64,000 bases of DNA from Ignavibacteriales bacterium (GTDB lineage Bacteria > Bacteroidota > Ignavibacteria > Ignavibacteriales > Ignavibacteriaceae). The notes below the pieces were generated by a model, which saw only the letters and a program-made list of their open reading frames with translations, had not been told where the DNA came from and made no database searches. The DNA is taken from the NCBI GenBank assembly GCA_016707115.1, contig JADJIH010000002.1, positions 305,628 to 369,627 on the forward strand, in the 5' to 3' direction. The translations under genes and the position numbers were made by a program. Below, piece by piece: positions 26,145 to 35,509 of the stretch (position 1 is the first letter of the stretch; each line of letters starts with the position of its first letter).

Positions 26145-26813
26145 TTACCTCGGAACATTTTGTAAGATCAATTCTAAATTTGGAAAAATTATAGCGTATA
26201 ACACCCACATTGTCAATCCAACAGAAATAGGAATTGATAAATTATCATCTGCATAACCGTAAGAAATATTTTCAATAATGGCTCCAACAAATGCAGCTAT
26301 AAAACCAATCACATATTCCATCGGAAAATCGCCGACCTTGGGTGTAAAAAAAACTACAATGCTTGCACTAATGAAAAAGGATAAAGTTCCTTCAAAACTT
26401 TTTCTTAGAAATTTTCTTTTACCAAATTTTCTTCCGATTAATGCGGCCATTGTATCACTTATTATCAATATCGTAAAAGCAGTAACAAAAATCACTTTAG
26501 GAAAAATTAAAGCGCATATTAGGGCTGATAATAGAACATAAGTTGCACCAGTTAAATTCTTTTTTTCTTTATCAAGTTCATGCTTGCGCAATAAAAATCC
26601 GAATGCCTGATAAAATACTTTAGCAAAGGATTTTGAAATAAATCTTCCACCATCAACAATCAGTGCAAAAATTGTAAATCCGATAAGAATTGCTATAGAT
26701 GTAGATGAAGGAATGAAATAATAAATTATAGGAATAGATAAAGAAAAGAGATGAATTAGTTTTCTAACTAATTCATCTCTGTAATGAATTGTGCCATTGT
26801 CAATGTGAGTCAT
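26145..26813 (-). CDS. SEC59/VTE5-type polyprenol or phytol kinase-like membrane protein
   Basis: 222 residues with about six hydrophobic helices. 'RKLIHLFSLSIP' near the N-terminus, 'LIISDTMAALIGRKFGKRK' in the middle and 'KSFEGTLSFF' are the family's conserved features (CTP-dependent dolichol/phytol kinase and phosphatidate cytidylyltransferase-like superfamily). It probably phosphorylates a membrane lipid alcohol; which one is unknown. Its ATG lies inside the end of ftsH (14-base overlap), so it is co-translated with ftsH. Confidence 0.75.
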   Translation of the reverse strand: MTHIDNGTIHYRDELVRKLIHLFSLSIPIIYYFIPSSTSIAILIGFTIFALIVDGGRFISKSFAKVFYQAFGFLLRKHELDKEKKNLTGATYVLLSALICALIFPKVIFVTAFTILIISDTMAALIGRKFGKRKFLRKSFEGTLSFFISASIVVFFTPKVGDFPMEYVIGFIAAFVGAIIENISYGYADDNLSIPISVGLTMWVLYAIIFPNLELILQNVPR

Positions 26814-28848
26814 TGTTCGGTGCTGGATCCTGTTGTTGTCTTTGTTCCATTAGTTTTTTTACATGTTCAGGAACAGTTTCTTCCTCTGTTGGTTTGATTT
26901 CTTTCTGTACAGGTGGTAAATTTTCACCACGAATGATTCTATCAATCTCTTCACCATCAAGAATTTCTCTCTCAAGAAGTTCAGCAGAAAGTCTGTGTAA
27001 CAAATCCATGTTATCTTTTAGAATTTGAACTGCTCTATCAAATCCAGTAGTTACGATTGATCTAATTTCTTCATCAATTTCTATTGCAGTTTTTTCACTG
27101 TAATCTCTATGCTTTTGAATTTCTCTGCCCAAAAAGATTTCCTCTTCCTTAGCGCCATAAGCAAGCGGACCAAGTTTGTCACTCATTCCCCATTCGCAAA
27201 CCATTTTACGCGCAATATTACTAGCTTTTTCAATGTCGTTTCCTGCCCCAGTTGTATAATGATTAAAGACCAATTTTTCAGCAGCTCTTCCGCCCAATGC
27301 ATAAGTAATCATTGCTTCCAAATACTCTTTGGAATAAGTGTGCTTTTCATCGATAGGCAAATAACTTGTAACACCAAGCGCTCTTCCGCGTGGGATGATT
27401 GTAACCTTATGAACAGGATCAGCCTCAGGAATCATTCTTGCAACAAGTACGTGCCCGATTTCATGATAAGATGTAGTTTTCTTTTCCTTCTCGGAAATAA
27501 TCAAACTCTTTCTTTCCATTCCCATCATTACTTTATCTTTAGCTTCTTCAAAGTCTATCATCTCAACTTTTTTCTTATTCTTACGTGCGGCTAAAAGTGC
27601 AGCTTCGTTAACAAGATTTGCCAACTCTGCACCCGCTAATCCAGGAGTTCCTTTTGCAATTACTTCAACATCCACATTTTCACCAAGAGGAATATTCCTT
27701 GTGTGAACTTTAAGTATTCCTTCTCTTCCTTTTACATCAGGGCGATCAACCACTACTTGTCTGTCAAATCTTCCAGGTCTTAACAGTGCGGGATCAAGAA
27801 CATCAGGTCTGTTTGTAGCAGCAATAATTATAACTCCGCTGTTCTGTTCAAATCCATCCATCTCAACAAGCAAAGCATTAAGAGTTTGTTCACGTTCATC
27901 GTGTCCGCCGCCTAATCCTGCACCGCGATGTCTTCCGACAGCATCAATCTCATCAATAAAAATTATACAAGGTGCATTTTTCTTGCCTTGATCAAAAAGA
28001 TCACGCACACGGCTTGCACCAACACCAACAAACATCTCAACAAAATCTGCCCCGGAAATAGAAAAGAACGGAACACCAGATTCACCAGCAACAGCACGAG
28101 CTAACAATGTTTTGCCTGTTCCGGGAGGTCCTAATAGCAAAACACCTCTTGGAATTTTACCGCCAAGTTTTTGAAATTTTGATGGTTCTTTAAGAAATTC
28201 AATAATTTCCTGCAATTCCATTTTAGCTTCATCAGTACCAGCAACATCTTTAAATGTTACTCTTTTGCTTGATGGAGTAATAAGTTTAGCTTTACTTTTT
28301 CCAAATGAAAAAATACCTCTGGAACCACCGCCCTGTCCCTGCATTTTTCGCATTATCACAACCCAAACAGCTATTATAAGAACCCAGGGTAAAAATCCAA
28401 TTAAAATATTCATCCATTCATTAGATTCTTTATCAAATGAGTAACGAATTCCTTTGGACTTCCAAACAGCTTCCTGATCTCTGATCATAGGTTCGATAAT
28501 ATAAACTGAAATGGCTTTAACTGATACCGGTTTGCCTTTAACAGTAATATTTGTTTCCTTCCTAAGTTCAGCTTTAAATGTATAATCGTTTAAATCTGCT
28601 TTAGTAATACTGGCAGAAGAAATATTTTCCGGAGTTTGAAGTAGAATTTCATATTCGCCGTATGGAATTTCTGTAAAAGTCTCAGCACTGGTTCTAAAAA
28701 CCTGCATCACAATTACTGCTGCCACAATTACTGCGCCCCAGCCAAAAACCATCCGAATAATTTTTGACCAATCAAAATTATCATCCGGTCTGTTTGGTTT
28801 GTTACTTTTTGGAGTTTTATTACCTGATTTTTTTTCGTTATCACTCAT
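26800..28848 (-). CDS. ftsH: ATP-dependent zinc metalloprotease FtsH
   Basis: Membrane-anchored AAA+ protease that removes damaged and short-lived membrane and cytosolic proteins. Transmembrane helices at about residues 31-50 and 146-166 flank the periplasmic domain. Walker A is 'GPPGTGKT' (240-247), Walker B 'IIFIDEIDAVG', the second region of homology 'ATNRPDVLDPALLRPGRFD', and the zinc site 'HEIGH' at 462-466. Length of 682 is typical. The order tilS-hpt-ftsH found here is conserved in very different bacteria. Downstream, the polyprenol-kinase-like gene overlaps it. Confidence 0.97.
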   Translation of the reverse strand: MSDNEKKSGNKTPKSNKPNRPDDNFDWSKIIRMVFGWGAVIVAAVIVMQVFRTSAETFTEIPYGEYEILLQTPENISSASITKADLNDYTFKAELRKETNITVKGKPVSVKAISVYIIEPMIRDQEAVWKSKGIRYSFDKESNEWMNILIGFLPWVLIIAVWVVIMRKMQGQGGGSRGIFSFGKSKAKLITPSSKRVTFKDVAGTDEAKMELQEIIEFLKEPSKFQKLGGKIPRGVLLLGPPGTGKTLLARAVAGESGVPFFSISGADFVEMFVGVGASRVRDLFDQGKKNAPCIIFIDEIDAVGRHRGAGLGGGHDEREQTLNALLVEMDGFEQNSGVIIIAATNRPDVLDPALLRPGRFDRQVVVDRPDVKGREGILKVHTRNIPLGENVDVEVIAKGTPGLAGAELANLVNEAALLAARKNKKKVEMIDFEEAKDKVMMGMERKSLIISEKEKKTTSYHEIGHVLVARMIPEADPVHKVTIIPRGRALGVTSYLPIDEKHTYSKEYLEAMITYALGGRAAEKLVFNHYTTGAGNDIEKASNIARKMVCEWGMSDKLGPLAYGAKEEEIFLGREIQKHRDYSEKTAIEIDEEIRSIVTTGFDRAVQILKDNMDLLHRLSAELLEREILDGEEIDRIIRGENLPPVQKEIKPTEEETVPEHVKKLMEQRQQQDPAPNNDSH

Positions 28849-28888
28849 ATTATTTCTTTAAAGTTTTTCTGTGCTTTTAATAAATATT

Positions 28889-29452
28889 TTATTCACTTAG
28901 ACTAAAAATTGTTCTAAGATTTCTGAACTTTTGTGCATAGTCTAAACCATATCCTATGACAAATTTACTTGGAATATTGAATCCAATATAATCAATTTTA
29001 ACATCATATTTGAGGCTTTCCGGCTTCATCAAGAGTGAGCAAACCTTCATACTGCTTGGCGAATGTTTGACAAATATTTCCTCTATATACTTAATAGATA
29101 AACCTGAATCCACAATGTCTTCAACAATAATAATATCACGTCCGTTCACCTCGCAATTTAACTCTTTGAGTAAACGCACATTTCCGGATGATATTTTTGA
29201 ATCTCCATAACTTGAAAGTTTGAAAAAATCTATTTCACAATCGATTGAAACATTTTTAATTAAATCTGAAAGAAAAATAAATGCACCATTAAGAACTCCG
29301 ATAAAGATTGGAATTTTTCCTTTGTAATCTTGTGATATTTGTGCTGCCATCTCTTTAATTCTATTTTGAATTACATCTTCTGTGAGGAATGGCACAAACA
29401 CATCTTCCCCAATAACCAGCTTTTCATTTTTATTTTCATTTATTTCAGACAT
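28889..29452 (-). CDS. hpt: hypoxanthine phosphoribosyltransferase
   Basis: Purine salvage enzyme converting hypoxanthine or guanine with PRPP to IMP or GMP. The PRPP-binding motif is 'DIIIVEDIVDSGLS' (about residues 109-122); the preceding 'KLSSYGD' region holds the flexible-loop Ser-Tyr, and the C-terminal base-binding strand 'SKFVIGYGLDY' is complete. 187 residues is normal. Its start overlaps the end of tilS by 13 bases and ftsH follows after 40 bases. Confidence 0.95.
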   Translation of the reverse strand: MSEINENKNEKLVIGEDVFVPFLTEDVIQNRIKEMAAQISQDYKGKIPIFIGVLNGAFIFLSDLIKNVSIDCEIDFFKLSSYGDSKISSGNVRLLKELNCEVNGRDIIIVEDIVDSGLSIKYIEEIFVKHSPSSMKVCSLLMKPESLKYDVKIDYIGFNIPSKFVIGYGLDYAQKFRNLRTIFSLSE

Positions 29453-30804
29453 AATTTCAAAACTTTCTTTGTGTTAGGTGTTAATTTAAATCGATCATCG
29501 AGTCTTTTACCAATAACCCAGACAATGCTCCCATTATTTTCCAGAACAAGCTGTTCTTTTTTTTCAAAAGAATTAATTTTTATATCGTTTAAATAATCAG
29601 AAATTTTCTTACTTCCTTGCATTCCAATCGGAAAAAATTTATCCCCTTCTGTCCAGGTCCTAACTATAAAATCACTGCTTAACCCATCCGCAGAAATATA
29701 CTCTATATTTTTTGATTTGCCGATTTTAACCTCACTTCTTGTTACCTCGAAAATTGAGAGAGTTTTACCTGCAATCTTTATTTCACTTCCAGTACTTATT
29801 TTTATTTCATTAGAATTTTTTAATGCCGACTTTTTTACTATTCTAATTTCGTTTCGTTCTTTCAAGGCGATCAGATTCTCAGACAACTCTTCTGATTTTC
29901 CTGATTGCTTTTTAACAAGCATAAATATTTTCTTCAAATCGTTGGATTCAAGTTTTACAGAAAAGTTTTCATCTATAAGCTCTTTAATTGTATAAGAGAT
30001 AATGAATTTATTTTCTGATTTAATAAAATCAACGGGAATTGAAACACTTCTATTAAATTTTACCTTTACAGTTGATTTTAAACCGCTAACAATCGCTGCC
30101 AATCCTATATTTAATCTTTGTAAATTAAGCGAAGTATTAAGTGCGGAATTAGAAAAAGCAGGATTTATATTTTTCTGTATTAAGGGAATCACTTCATTTC
30201 TTAAAAAGTTTCTTTCAAAATCATTTGAAAGATTTGATTCATCCACTCGATATTCAAATTGATTTTCATTCAGATAATCCAATATCTCTTTTTTTGTTAA
30301 TGATAAAATCGGACGAACTATATTATTTCGTTTAACTGGAATTCCCGCAATTCCTTTTATCCCGGTTCCTTTAATCAGATTCAATAAAACTGTCTCAGCA
30401 TTATCATCAGCATTATGCGCAGTGACAATTTTATCATATTTATTTTCACTAGAAATCTTCTCGAAAAATTCATACCGGATTTTTCTTCCAGCAACTTCTA
30501 AAGATATTTTATTTTTCTTTGAGTAAGATTTTATATCCTTTCGAAGTATGTAAAATGGAACTGATAACTCATCACAAATAGCTCTACAAAACAACTCATC
30601 CCTTTCGGAATCATTACCACGCAATCTATGATTTATATGAGCCGCTCCAATTTCAATCTTAAACTTATTTTTAAATTTATTAAAGAAGTGAAGTAAAAAC
30701 ACAGAATCTGGTCCGCCGCTTAATGCAACAAGAACTTTTTCTCCCGGAGAATTAAGTTCATTCTCTATAATAAATCTTAATACTTTTTGTTCGGTTGCTT
30801 TCAT
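29440..30804 (-). CDS. tilS: tRNA(Ile)-lysidine synthase
   Basis: Makes lysidine at the wobble position of the CAU-reading tRNA-Ile2, so that it decodes AUA. The PP-loop motif is 'SGGPDS' (29-34); 'AHINHRLRG' and 'TAHNADDNAETVLLNL' belong to the N-terminal ATPase domain. The C-terminal part contains the TilS C-terminal domain ('WTEGDKFFPIGMQGSKKISDYL'). Length 454 fits. The stop overlaps hpt, and the start shares one base with the riboflavin synthase stop, so it is in one operon with both. Confidence 0.95.
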   Translation of the reverse strand: MKATEQKVLRFIIENELNSPGEKVLVALSGGPDSVFLLHFFNKFKNKFKIEIGAAHINHRLRGNDSERDELFCRAICDELSVPFYILRKDIKSYSKKNKISLEVAGRKIRYEFFEKISSENKYDKIVTAHNADDNAETVLLNLIKGTGIKGIAGIPVKRNNIVRPILSLTKKEILDYLNENQFEYRVDESNLSNDFERNFLRNEVIPLIQKNINPAFSNSALNTSLNLQRLNIGLAAIVSGLKSTVKVKFNRSVSIPVDFIKSENKFIISYTIKELIDENFSVKLESNDLKKIFMLVKKQSGKSEELSENLIALKERNEIRIVKKSALKNSNEIKISTGSEIKIAGKTLSIFEVTRSEVKIGKSKNIEYISADGLSSDFIVRTWTEGDKFFPIGMQGSKKISDYLNDIKINSFEKKEQLVLENNGSIVWVIGKRLDDRFKLTPNTKKVLKLCLK

Positions 30805-31424
30805 CAGTTTAAAAAGAAAGATGACTCATCCTGACTTTTGCTCTCCATTATTCGTTCCACGTATTTACCTAAAACATCAAACTCAAGATTTACTGTATCG
30901 CCAACTTGCTTATCTGCAAAAATTGTTTCCTTCCACGTGTGTGGAATTATCCCTACTGAAAAAGATTTGTCCTTTAACTCAGCAACCGTCATACTTACAC
31001 CATCAATAGCAACCGAACCAACATAAATAAGATACTGTTTAAATTTTTCTGGAAATGAAATCGTTAACCAATGACTGTTTGATAGCTCTTTTATATCTTC
31101 AACTTTTCCTGTCGTATCTATATGTCCCAAAACAAAATGCCCGCCCAATCTAGCTTCAGCAGCTAATGGTCTTTCAAGATTTACTTTCATTCCTTGTTTA
31201 AGAACACCAAGATTTGTTTTGTTTAATGTTTCTTCAATTGTATCAACTGCAAAGGTATTTCCATCTATCTTTACAACTGTTAAACAGCACCCATTAACAG
31301 CAACACTACTTCCGATTTGTAAATCCTTCATTATGATATTTGCTTCAATTACAAATTGAAATCCATCTCCAGTTGGAATTTTTTCTTTTAGTATCCCTTT
31401 TTCTTCAACCAATCCTGTAAACAT
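30804..31424 (-). CDS. ribE: riboflavin synthase alpha chain
   Basis: Catalyses dismutation of two 6,7-dimethyl-8-ribityllumazine molecules into riboflavin. The canonical N-terminus 'MFTGLVEEKG' and two lumazine-binding barrels are present ('VNGCCLTVV' in the first, 'IDGVSMTV' in the second). The C-terminal helix ends in a slightly longer tail than usual ('ESKSQDESSFFLN'). It lies 76 bases downstream of ribD and is co-oriented; the stop of ribE and the start of tilS share one base. No FMN riboswitch is visible in front of ribD or ribE. Confidence 0.95.
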   Translation of the reverse strand: MFTGLVEEKGILKEKIPTGDGFQFVIEANIIMKDLQIGSSVAVNGCCLTVVKIDGNTFAVDTIEETLNKTNLGVLKQGMKVNLERPLAAEARLGGHFVLGHIDTTGKVEDIKELSNSHWLTISFPEKFKQYLIYVGSVAIDGVSMTVAELKDKSFSVGIIPHTWKETIFADKQVGDTVNLEFDVLGKYVERIMESKSQDESSFFLN

Positions 31425-31500
31425 TATAGGCCCTATTATTTTAAGTTTTGTATTACAAAGTTATAAATAGAATTTTTAAGATTTAATGAGGTAAAGAAGA

Positions 31501-32589
31501 TTATTTAACAAGTTCGATAAGTATATCATTGCCAATCTTTTGTGTTCGTCGAATGTTCAATTTTGCTGCATCACCAAGTTTATTACTTTTAAATTCAGAA
31601 AATGTATTTAATCCGCAGCCAAGTATTTTAGGGCTCATAAATAAATAGATATCATCAAACAAATTTTGCTTAATGAAGGATGAGTATATTTTGCTGCCGC
31701 CTTCAACAAAAACTGATGTTATATGCTGTTTTGATAATTCTTTCAAAACGCTCTTCAATTGTATTCTTCCATGGGTATCTGATTTTATAAATAATACTTT
31801 AACCCCTAGTTTTTCTAATTGATCAATCTTTTTCAATCTTGATTTATTTTTTTCAGAAGTAACAACAATCGTTTTATTATCAGAATTATTCTTGAAAAGA
31901 TTTAATTCTCTTTTAAGTTTAAGGTTTGAATCCAATACAACCCTAAAAGGATTTCTTCCTTCAACCATTCTTACTGTTAATTTTGGATTATCAAGTTTTG
32001 CTGTTTCAGAACCAATAAGCACTGCATCATACTTTGCCCTTAACCAATGAACATGTTTTCTTGCTTCACCGCAAGATATCCATTCAGAATGATTATTCTT
32101 ATCGGCAATCATTCCATCCAAAGTCTGTGCAGCCTTAAGAGTAACATAAGGAAGTTTTTCAGAAATATATTTGAAGAAGAATTTATTTAACTCAATACAT
32201 TCTTTTTCAAGCACACCAACTTTAACATCAATACCGGCCTTCTTTAAAGCCTTAACACCATTACCGCTTACTAGCGGATTGATGTCTAGAGTACCTATAA
32301 CAACTCTTTTAATTTTTTCTTTAATGATTCTTTCCACACAAGGAGGGGTTTTTCCATGATGGCTGCAAGGTTCAAGATTTACATACAAAGTTGAGTCTTC
32401 TAGTGTTTCCGAGGAGGAGTTGATTGCGTTAATTTCAGCATGCTCTTCACCAAACTTCTGATGATAACCTGCGCCGATAATTCTGTTGTTCTTGGTTATC
32501 ACACAGCCAACAAGTGGATTCGGACTAACACTGCCTTCACCTTTTTTGGCTATTTCAATCGTAAGTTGTATGTATGATTCATCAGCCAA
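31501..32589 (-). CDS. ribD: bifunctional riboflavin deaminase/reductase RibD
   Basis: Second and third steps of riboflavin synthesis: deamination, then side-chain reduction, of the pyrimidine intermediate. The N-terminal cytidine-deaminase-like domain has its zinc site in 'HAEINAI' (about residue 50) and 'PCSHHGKTPPC' (about residues 74-84). The C-terminal reductase domain follows from about residue 145 ('PYVTLKAAQTLDGMIAD') to the end ('FVEGGSKIYSSFI'). 362 residues is normal. The gene begins 27 bases after greA. Confidence 0.95.
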   Translation of the reverse strand: MADESYIQLTIEIAKKGEGSVSPNPLVGCVITKNNRIIGAGYHQKFGEEHAEINAINSSSETLEDSTLYVNLEPCSHHGKTPPCVERIIKEKIKRVVIGTLDINPLVSGNGVKALKKAGIDVKVGVLEKECIELNKFFFKYISEKLPYVTLKAAQTLDGMIADKNNHSEWISCGEARKHVHWLRAKYDAVLIGSETAKLDNPKLTVRMVEGRNPFRVVLDSNLKLKRELNLFKNNSDNKTIVVTSEKNKSRLKKIDQLEKLGVKVLFIKSDTHGRIQLKSVLKELSKQHITSVFVEGGSKIYSSFIKQNLFDDIYLFMSPKILGCGLNTFSEFKSNKLGDAAKLNIRRTQKIGNDILIELVK

Positions 32590-32615
32590 AGCTGTAGTAA
32601 ATAATTATTTTATGA

Positions 32616-33092
32616 CTATTTGATTTCTATAATCTCAAAATCCATCAAACCTGCAGGAGCTTTAACTTGTACTTTTTGTCCCAGTTTTGATCCAATTAAA
32701 GCTGAACCAACTGGAGATGTAACAGAAATTTTACCTTCCTGAAAATCTGCTTCTTCAGGTGAAACCAAAAGATATTCAACAACTTTTTTTGTTTTAAGAT
32801 TCTTGATCTTAACAGTGGATAATAAATGCACTTCGTCTGTTGCCATTTTAGAAGTATCAATAACTCTTGCCCGCGAAAGTACATCTTCCATCTTGCTTAT
32901 CTTCAATTCAAATAAACCTTGTTCTTCTTTTGCAGCATCATACTCAGCATTTTCAGAAAGATCGCCGTGTGCACGAGCTTCAGCGATTTTGGCAGCCATT
33001 TGTCTTCTGCCATTCGTTTTCATTTCCTGCAGTTCTTTTTCAAGTTCGATCAGTCTTTCTCTTGTTAGATAGACGAAATTTCCACCGGACAT
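32616..33092 (-). CDS. greA: transcription elongation factor GreA
   Basis: Stimulates transcript cleavage by stalled RNA polymerase. The N-terminal coiled coil carries the acidic tip in 'AHGDLSENAEYDAAKE' (Asp and Glu that enter the secondary channel), and the C-terminal FKBP-like domain ends 'PAGLMDFEIIEIK'. 158 residues is the family's length. It is the first gene of the greA-ribD-ribE-tilS-hpt-ftsH series on this strand. The M1 peptidase gene upstream is closed by its own terminator. Confidence 0.95.
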   Translation of the reverse strand: MSGGNFVYLTRERLIELEKELQEMKTNGRRQMAAKIAEARAHGDLSENAEYDAAKEEQGLFELKISKMEDVLSRARVIDTSKMATDEVHLLSTVKIKNLKTKKVVEYLLVSPEEADFQEGKISVTSPVGSALIGSKLGQKVQVKAPAGLMDFEIIEIK

Positions 33093-33116
33093 AATAAATC
33101 TCTTTTGTTAATGATT

Positions 33117-33158
33117 TAAAAAAAATTGCCACCGTCACGATAATCTGTGACAGTGGCT
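33117..33158 (-). terminator. rho-independent terminator after M1 peptidase gene
   Basis: An imperfect GCCAC...GTGGC hairpin (33128-33157) with a 13-base-pair stem is followed on the minus strand by a run of T. It lies 46 bases after the M1 peptidase stop and in front of greA. Confidence 0.75.
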
Positions 33159-33202
33159 GAACAAAAATAAGAATTGAATGTTTGGATGTCAAGAAGCTTA
33201 AT

Positions 33203-35431
33203 TTACTTCAAAAACATCATCTTTCGTGTTTCTGTAAAACTACCGGAAGTTAAAGTGTAAAAATAAGTCCCGCTTGGCAGATTCGAAGCATCAAAAGTAA
33301 CTTCATGCGGGCCAGCTTCTAATTCATTGCTTAAAATCGAAGCAACTTCTTTTCCAAGAACATCATAAAGCTTTAAAGTTGCAAAACCTGCTTTTGCTAA
33401 ATTAAATTTAATTGTTGTGCTTGGGTTAAAAGGATTCGGATAATTCTGATCGAGTGAATATACATCAGGGAAATTAGAAACTTCAACTTCATCCGAATAA
33501 TTAAAATCTCCGTTAAAATCTATTTGCTTTAATCTGTAATAAATTTTTGATTTTTTTAAATCTGAAATATTATTTTGAAAAGAATAATTTTTTGGTTCTG
33601 TGGTAGTCCCATTTCCCTCTTTAAAACCAATTGTCATCCATTCATATTCATCCAATTTTCTCTGGATCTCAAATCCAAGATTATTCACTTCAGTTGCTGT
33701 GGTCCAGCTTAAATCAACAACATCATTATTCAGCACTGCGCTGAATGAAGTTAATTCCACAGGGACAATGGTTGAATGAGTTTTTAATATCCAATTGCCA
33801 GGATCAAAAACTATCGAGAGCGGTTCACCTTCAATCGCAATATTAAATTGTTGGTTTGCTGAATTATTAAATACTGTAACTATGGTATCACCAATTGCTC
33901 TTGTTACTTTTATTTGAACAGGCATTGTAAAAAAAGCAGGAGTAGTATTAACATCTTGAGAAATATTAACTGATAAATTCCATGTATTACCGCTTATTAA
34001 ATTTTTTGAATGCCATGAATGATATTTTGGATATTTCTCACCATAAATCCATTGTTGAAAGAAATAATCTAAATCCATACCGGAAACACTTTCTGCAACA
34101 GCCTGAAAATCTTCTGTTACAGCAACACCATAAGCAACACTTGGCTCAGCAGCATAAGTTCGAAGTATATTAAAGAAAACTGAATCCCCAACAACTCCTC
34201 TTAGCATATGTAAAACAACAGCACCTTTTGCATAAGATCTTGAACCGTTAAAAATCTCATTTACAGTAGAAATATCCTGAACCCAAATTGAACCGACAGC
34301 ATTCCTTGCACTCGCCATTTCACTTGCGATGTAACTATCATAACCCGATTTACCATACCACACTTCATTAATTACACACTCACCATAAGTTGCAAATCCT
34401 TCGTTAAGCCATATGTGATGCCAATCTTTACAAGTGATTTTATCACCAAACCACATATGAGCAAGTTCGTGAGCAATTAGCATATTGCCAAATCCACCCA
34501 TAGAAGTAATTGTTTGGTGTTCCATTCCTCCGCCCCAGCCAAATTGTGCGTGGCCGTATTTTTCATTTATAAATGGATATTCACCAAAATGCTCCGCATA
34601 TATTTCAATCATACCAGGAGTTTTATTTAACTGAGGGATATTTGCATTTAAACTACCCGGATATAGAAAATGATTTATCGGCATTGAATCAGTTGGACTA
34701 TAACGATAATAATTTGTGTATTGTGCGTAGTTTGTGATTGCCATCGAGAGAAGATATTGTGCAATCGGATAACTGCTCTTCCATTTATAAGTATGTGTTC
34801 CGTTTCCATTATCAACAATCGCCATCAGCTTTCCATTGGATGCAGGAATTAATGATGTGCTTACTGTTATCCAAAAATCTGCTGAGTCTGCTTTATCGGC
34901 TGGAGTATCTTTTGCTGGCCACCAATCTTTTGCGCCATACGGTTCGCTTAAAGTCCAGATTGCAGGATTACCGCCTTGTGAACTAAACTCAAAACTTCCA
35001 AATCCGCTTGAGCCAGGTGTTCCGTGATAGTAAACAACCGATGTAAAAGCATCTCCTTGATTAAGTGTGGTTCCTAATGCAATATTTAATTTATTAGAAC
35101 CTCTTGTAAAGCTCTTTAAACTGCCATTTACCAAAACGGAATCAACTACTAATGGATCTGTAAGATCAAAATAAATTTCTGTAACATTTTGATCAACCAT
35201 AACAGCATTGCAAGTAACATTACCGGAGATTGTTTGTGCAGTATGATTAACTGAAATATCTAGTTTATAATATTTTACATCATATTTAGAGTCGCCGGGA
35301 TAATCAATATCTGCAAATTTTTGCAATCGATTAAAATGTTGTGTCTTTGCAATTATGCATTCATCTCTGCCGCTTTGTGCAAAACTTAAACCCGTTAAAA
35401 GAATTATTAAAAAAGTTGCAATGGTTTTCAT
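33203..35431 (-). CDS. secreted M1-family aminopeptidase with T9SS sorting domain
   Basis: A zinc aminopeptidase exported and sorted by T9SS. The signal peptide runs to about residue 19 ('LSFAQS'). The M1 exopeptidase signature is 'GGMEHQ' (301-306; most members have GAMEN), the zinc site 'HELAH' at 321-325 and third ligand Glu344 in 'WLNEGFATYG'. A T9SS-associated Fn3-like region from about residue 555 ('VELTSFSAVL') is followed by the type A sorting domain ('NYPNPFNPSTTIKF', ending 'RKMMFLK'). It should degrade peptides outside the cell. Its terminator is at 33117. Confidence 0.92.
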   Translation of the reverse strand: MKTIATFLIILLTGLSFAQSGRDECIIAKTQHFNRLQKFADIDYPGDSKYDVKYYKLDISVNHTAQTISGNVTCNAVMVDQNVTEIYFDLTDPLVVDSVLVNGSLKSFTRGSNKLNIALGTTLNQGDAFTSVVYYHGTPGSSGFGSFEFSSQGGNPAIWTLSEPYGAKDWWPAKDTPADKADSADFWITVSTSLIPASNGKLMAIVDNGNGTHTYKWKSSYPIAQYLLSMAITNYAQYTNYYRYSPTDSMPINHFLYPGSLNANIPQLNKTPGMIEIYAEHFGEYPFINEKYGHAQFGWGGGMEHQTITSMGGFGNMLIAHELAHMWFGDKITCKDWHHIWLNEGFATYGECVINEVWYGKSGYDSYIASEMASARNAVGSIWVQDISTVNEIFNGSRSYAKGAVVLHMLRGVVGDSVFFNILRTYAAEPSVAYGVAVTEDFQAVAESVSGMDLDYFFQQWIYGEKYPKYHSWHSKNLISGNTWNLSVNISQDVNTTPAFFTMPVQIKVTRAIGDTIVTVFNNSANQQFNIAIEGEPLSIVFDPGNWILKTHSTIVPVELTSFSAVLNNDVVDLSWTTATEVNNLGFEIQRKLDEYEWMTIGFKEGNGTTTEPKNYSFQNNISDLKKSKIYYRLKQIDFNGDFNYSDEVEVSNFPDVYSLDQNYPNPFNPSTTIKFNLAKAGFATLKLYDVLGKEVASILSNELEAGPHEVTFDASNLPSGTYFYTLTSGSFTETRKMMFLK

Positions 35432-35509
35432 GTAAATCCTATATAATGAATATCTATTGGTGAGTAAATTTAAAGATAAAACAAATCAAAGCAAGCATAA
35501 AATTAAGTG

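Noticed and set aside
31425..31500. FMN riboswitch before riboflavin genes
   Set aside because: Neither this gap nor the region before ribD or greA contains the AGGGTGAA or GACCRACGGT-like blocks of the FMN riboswitch.
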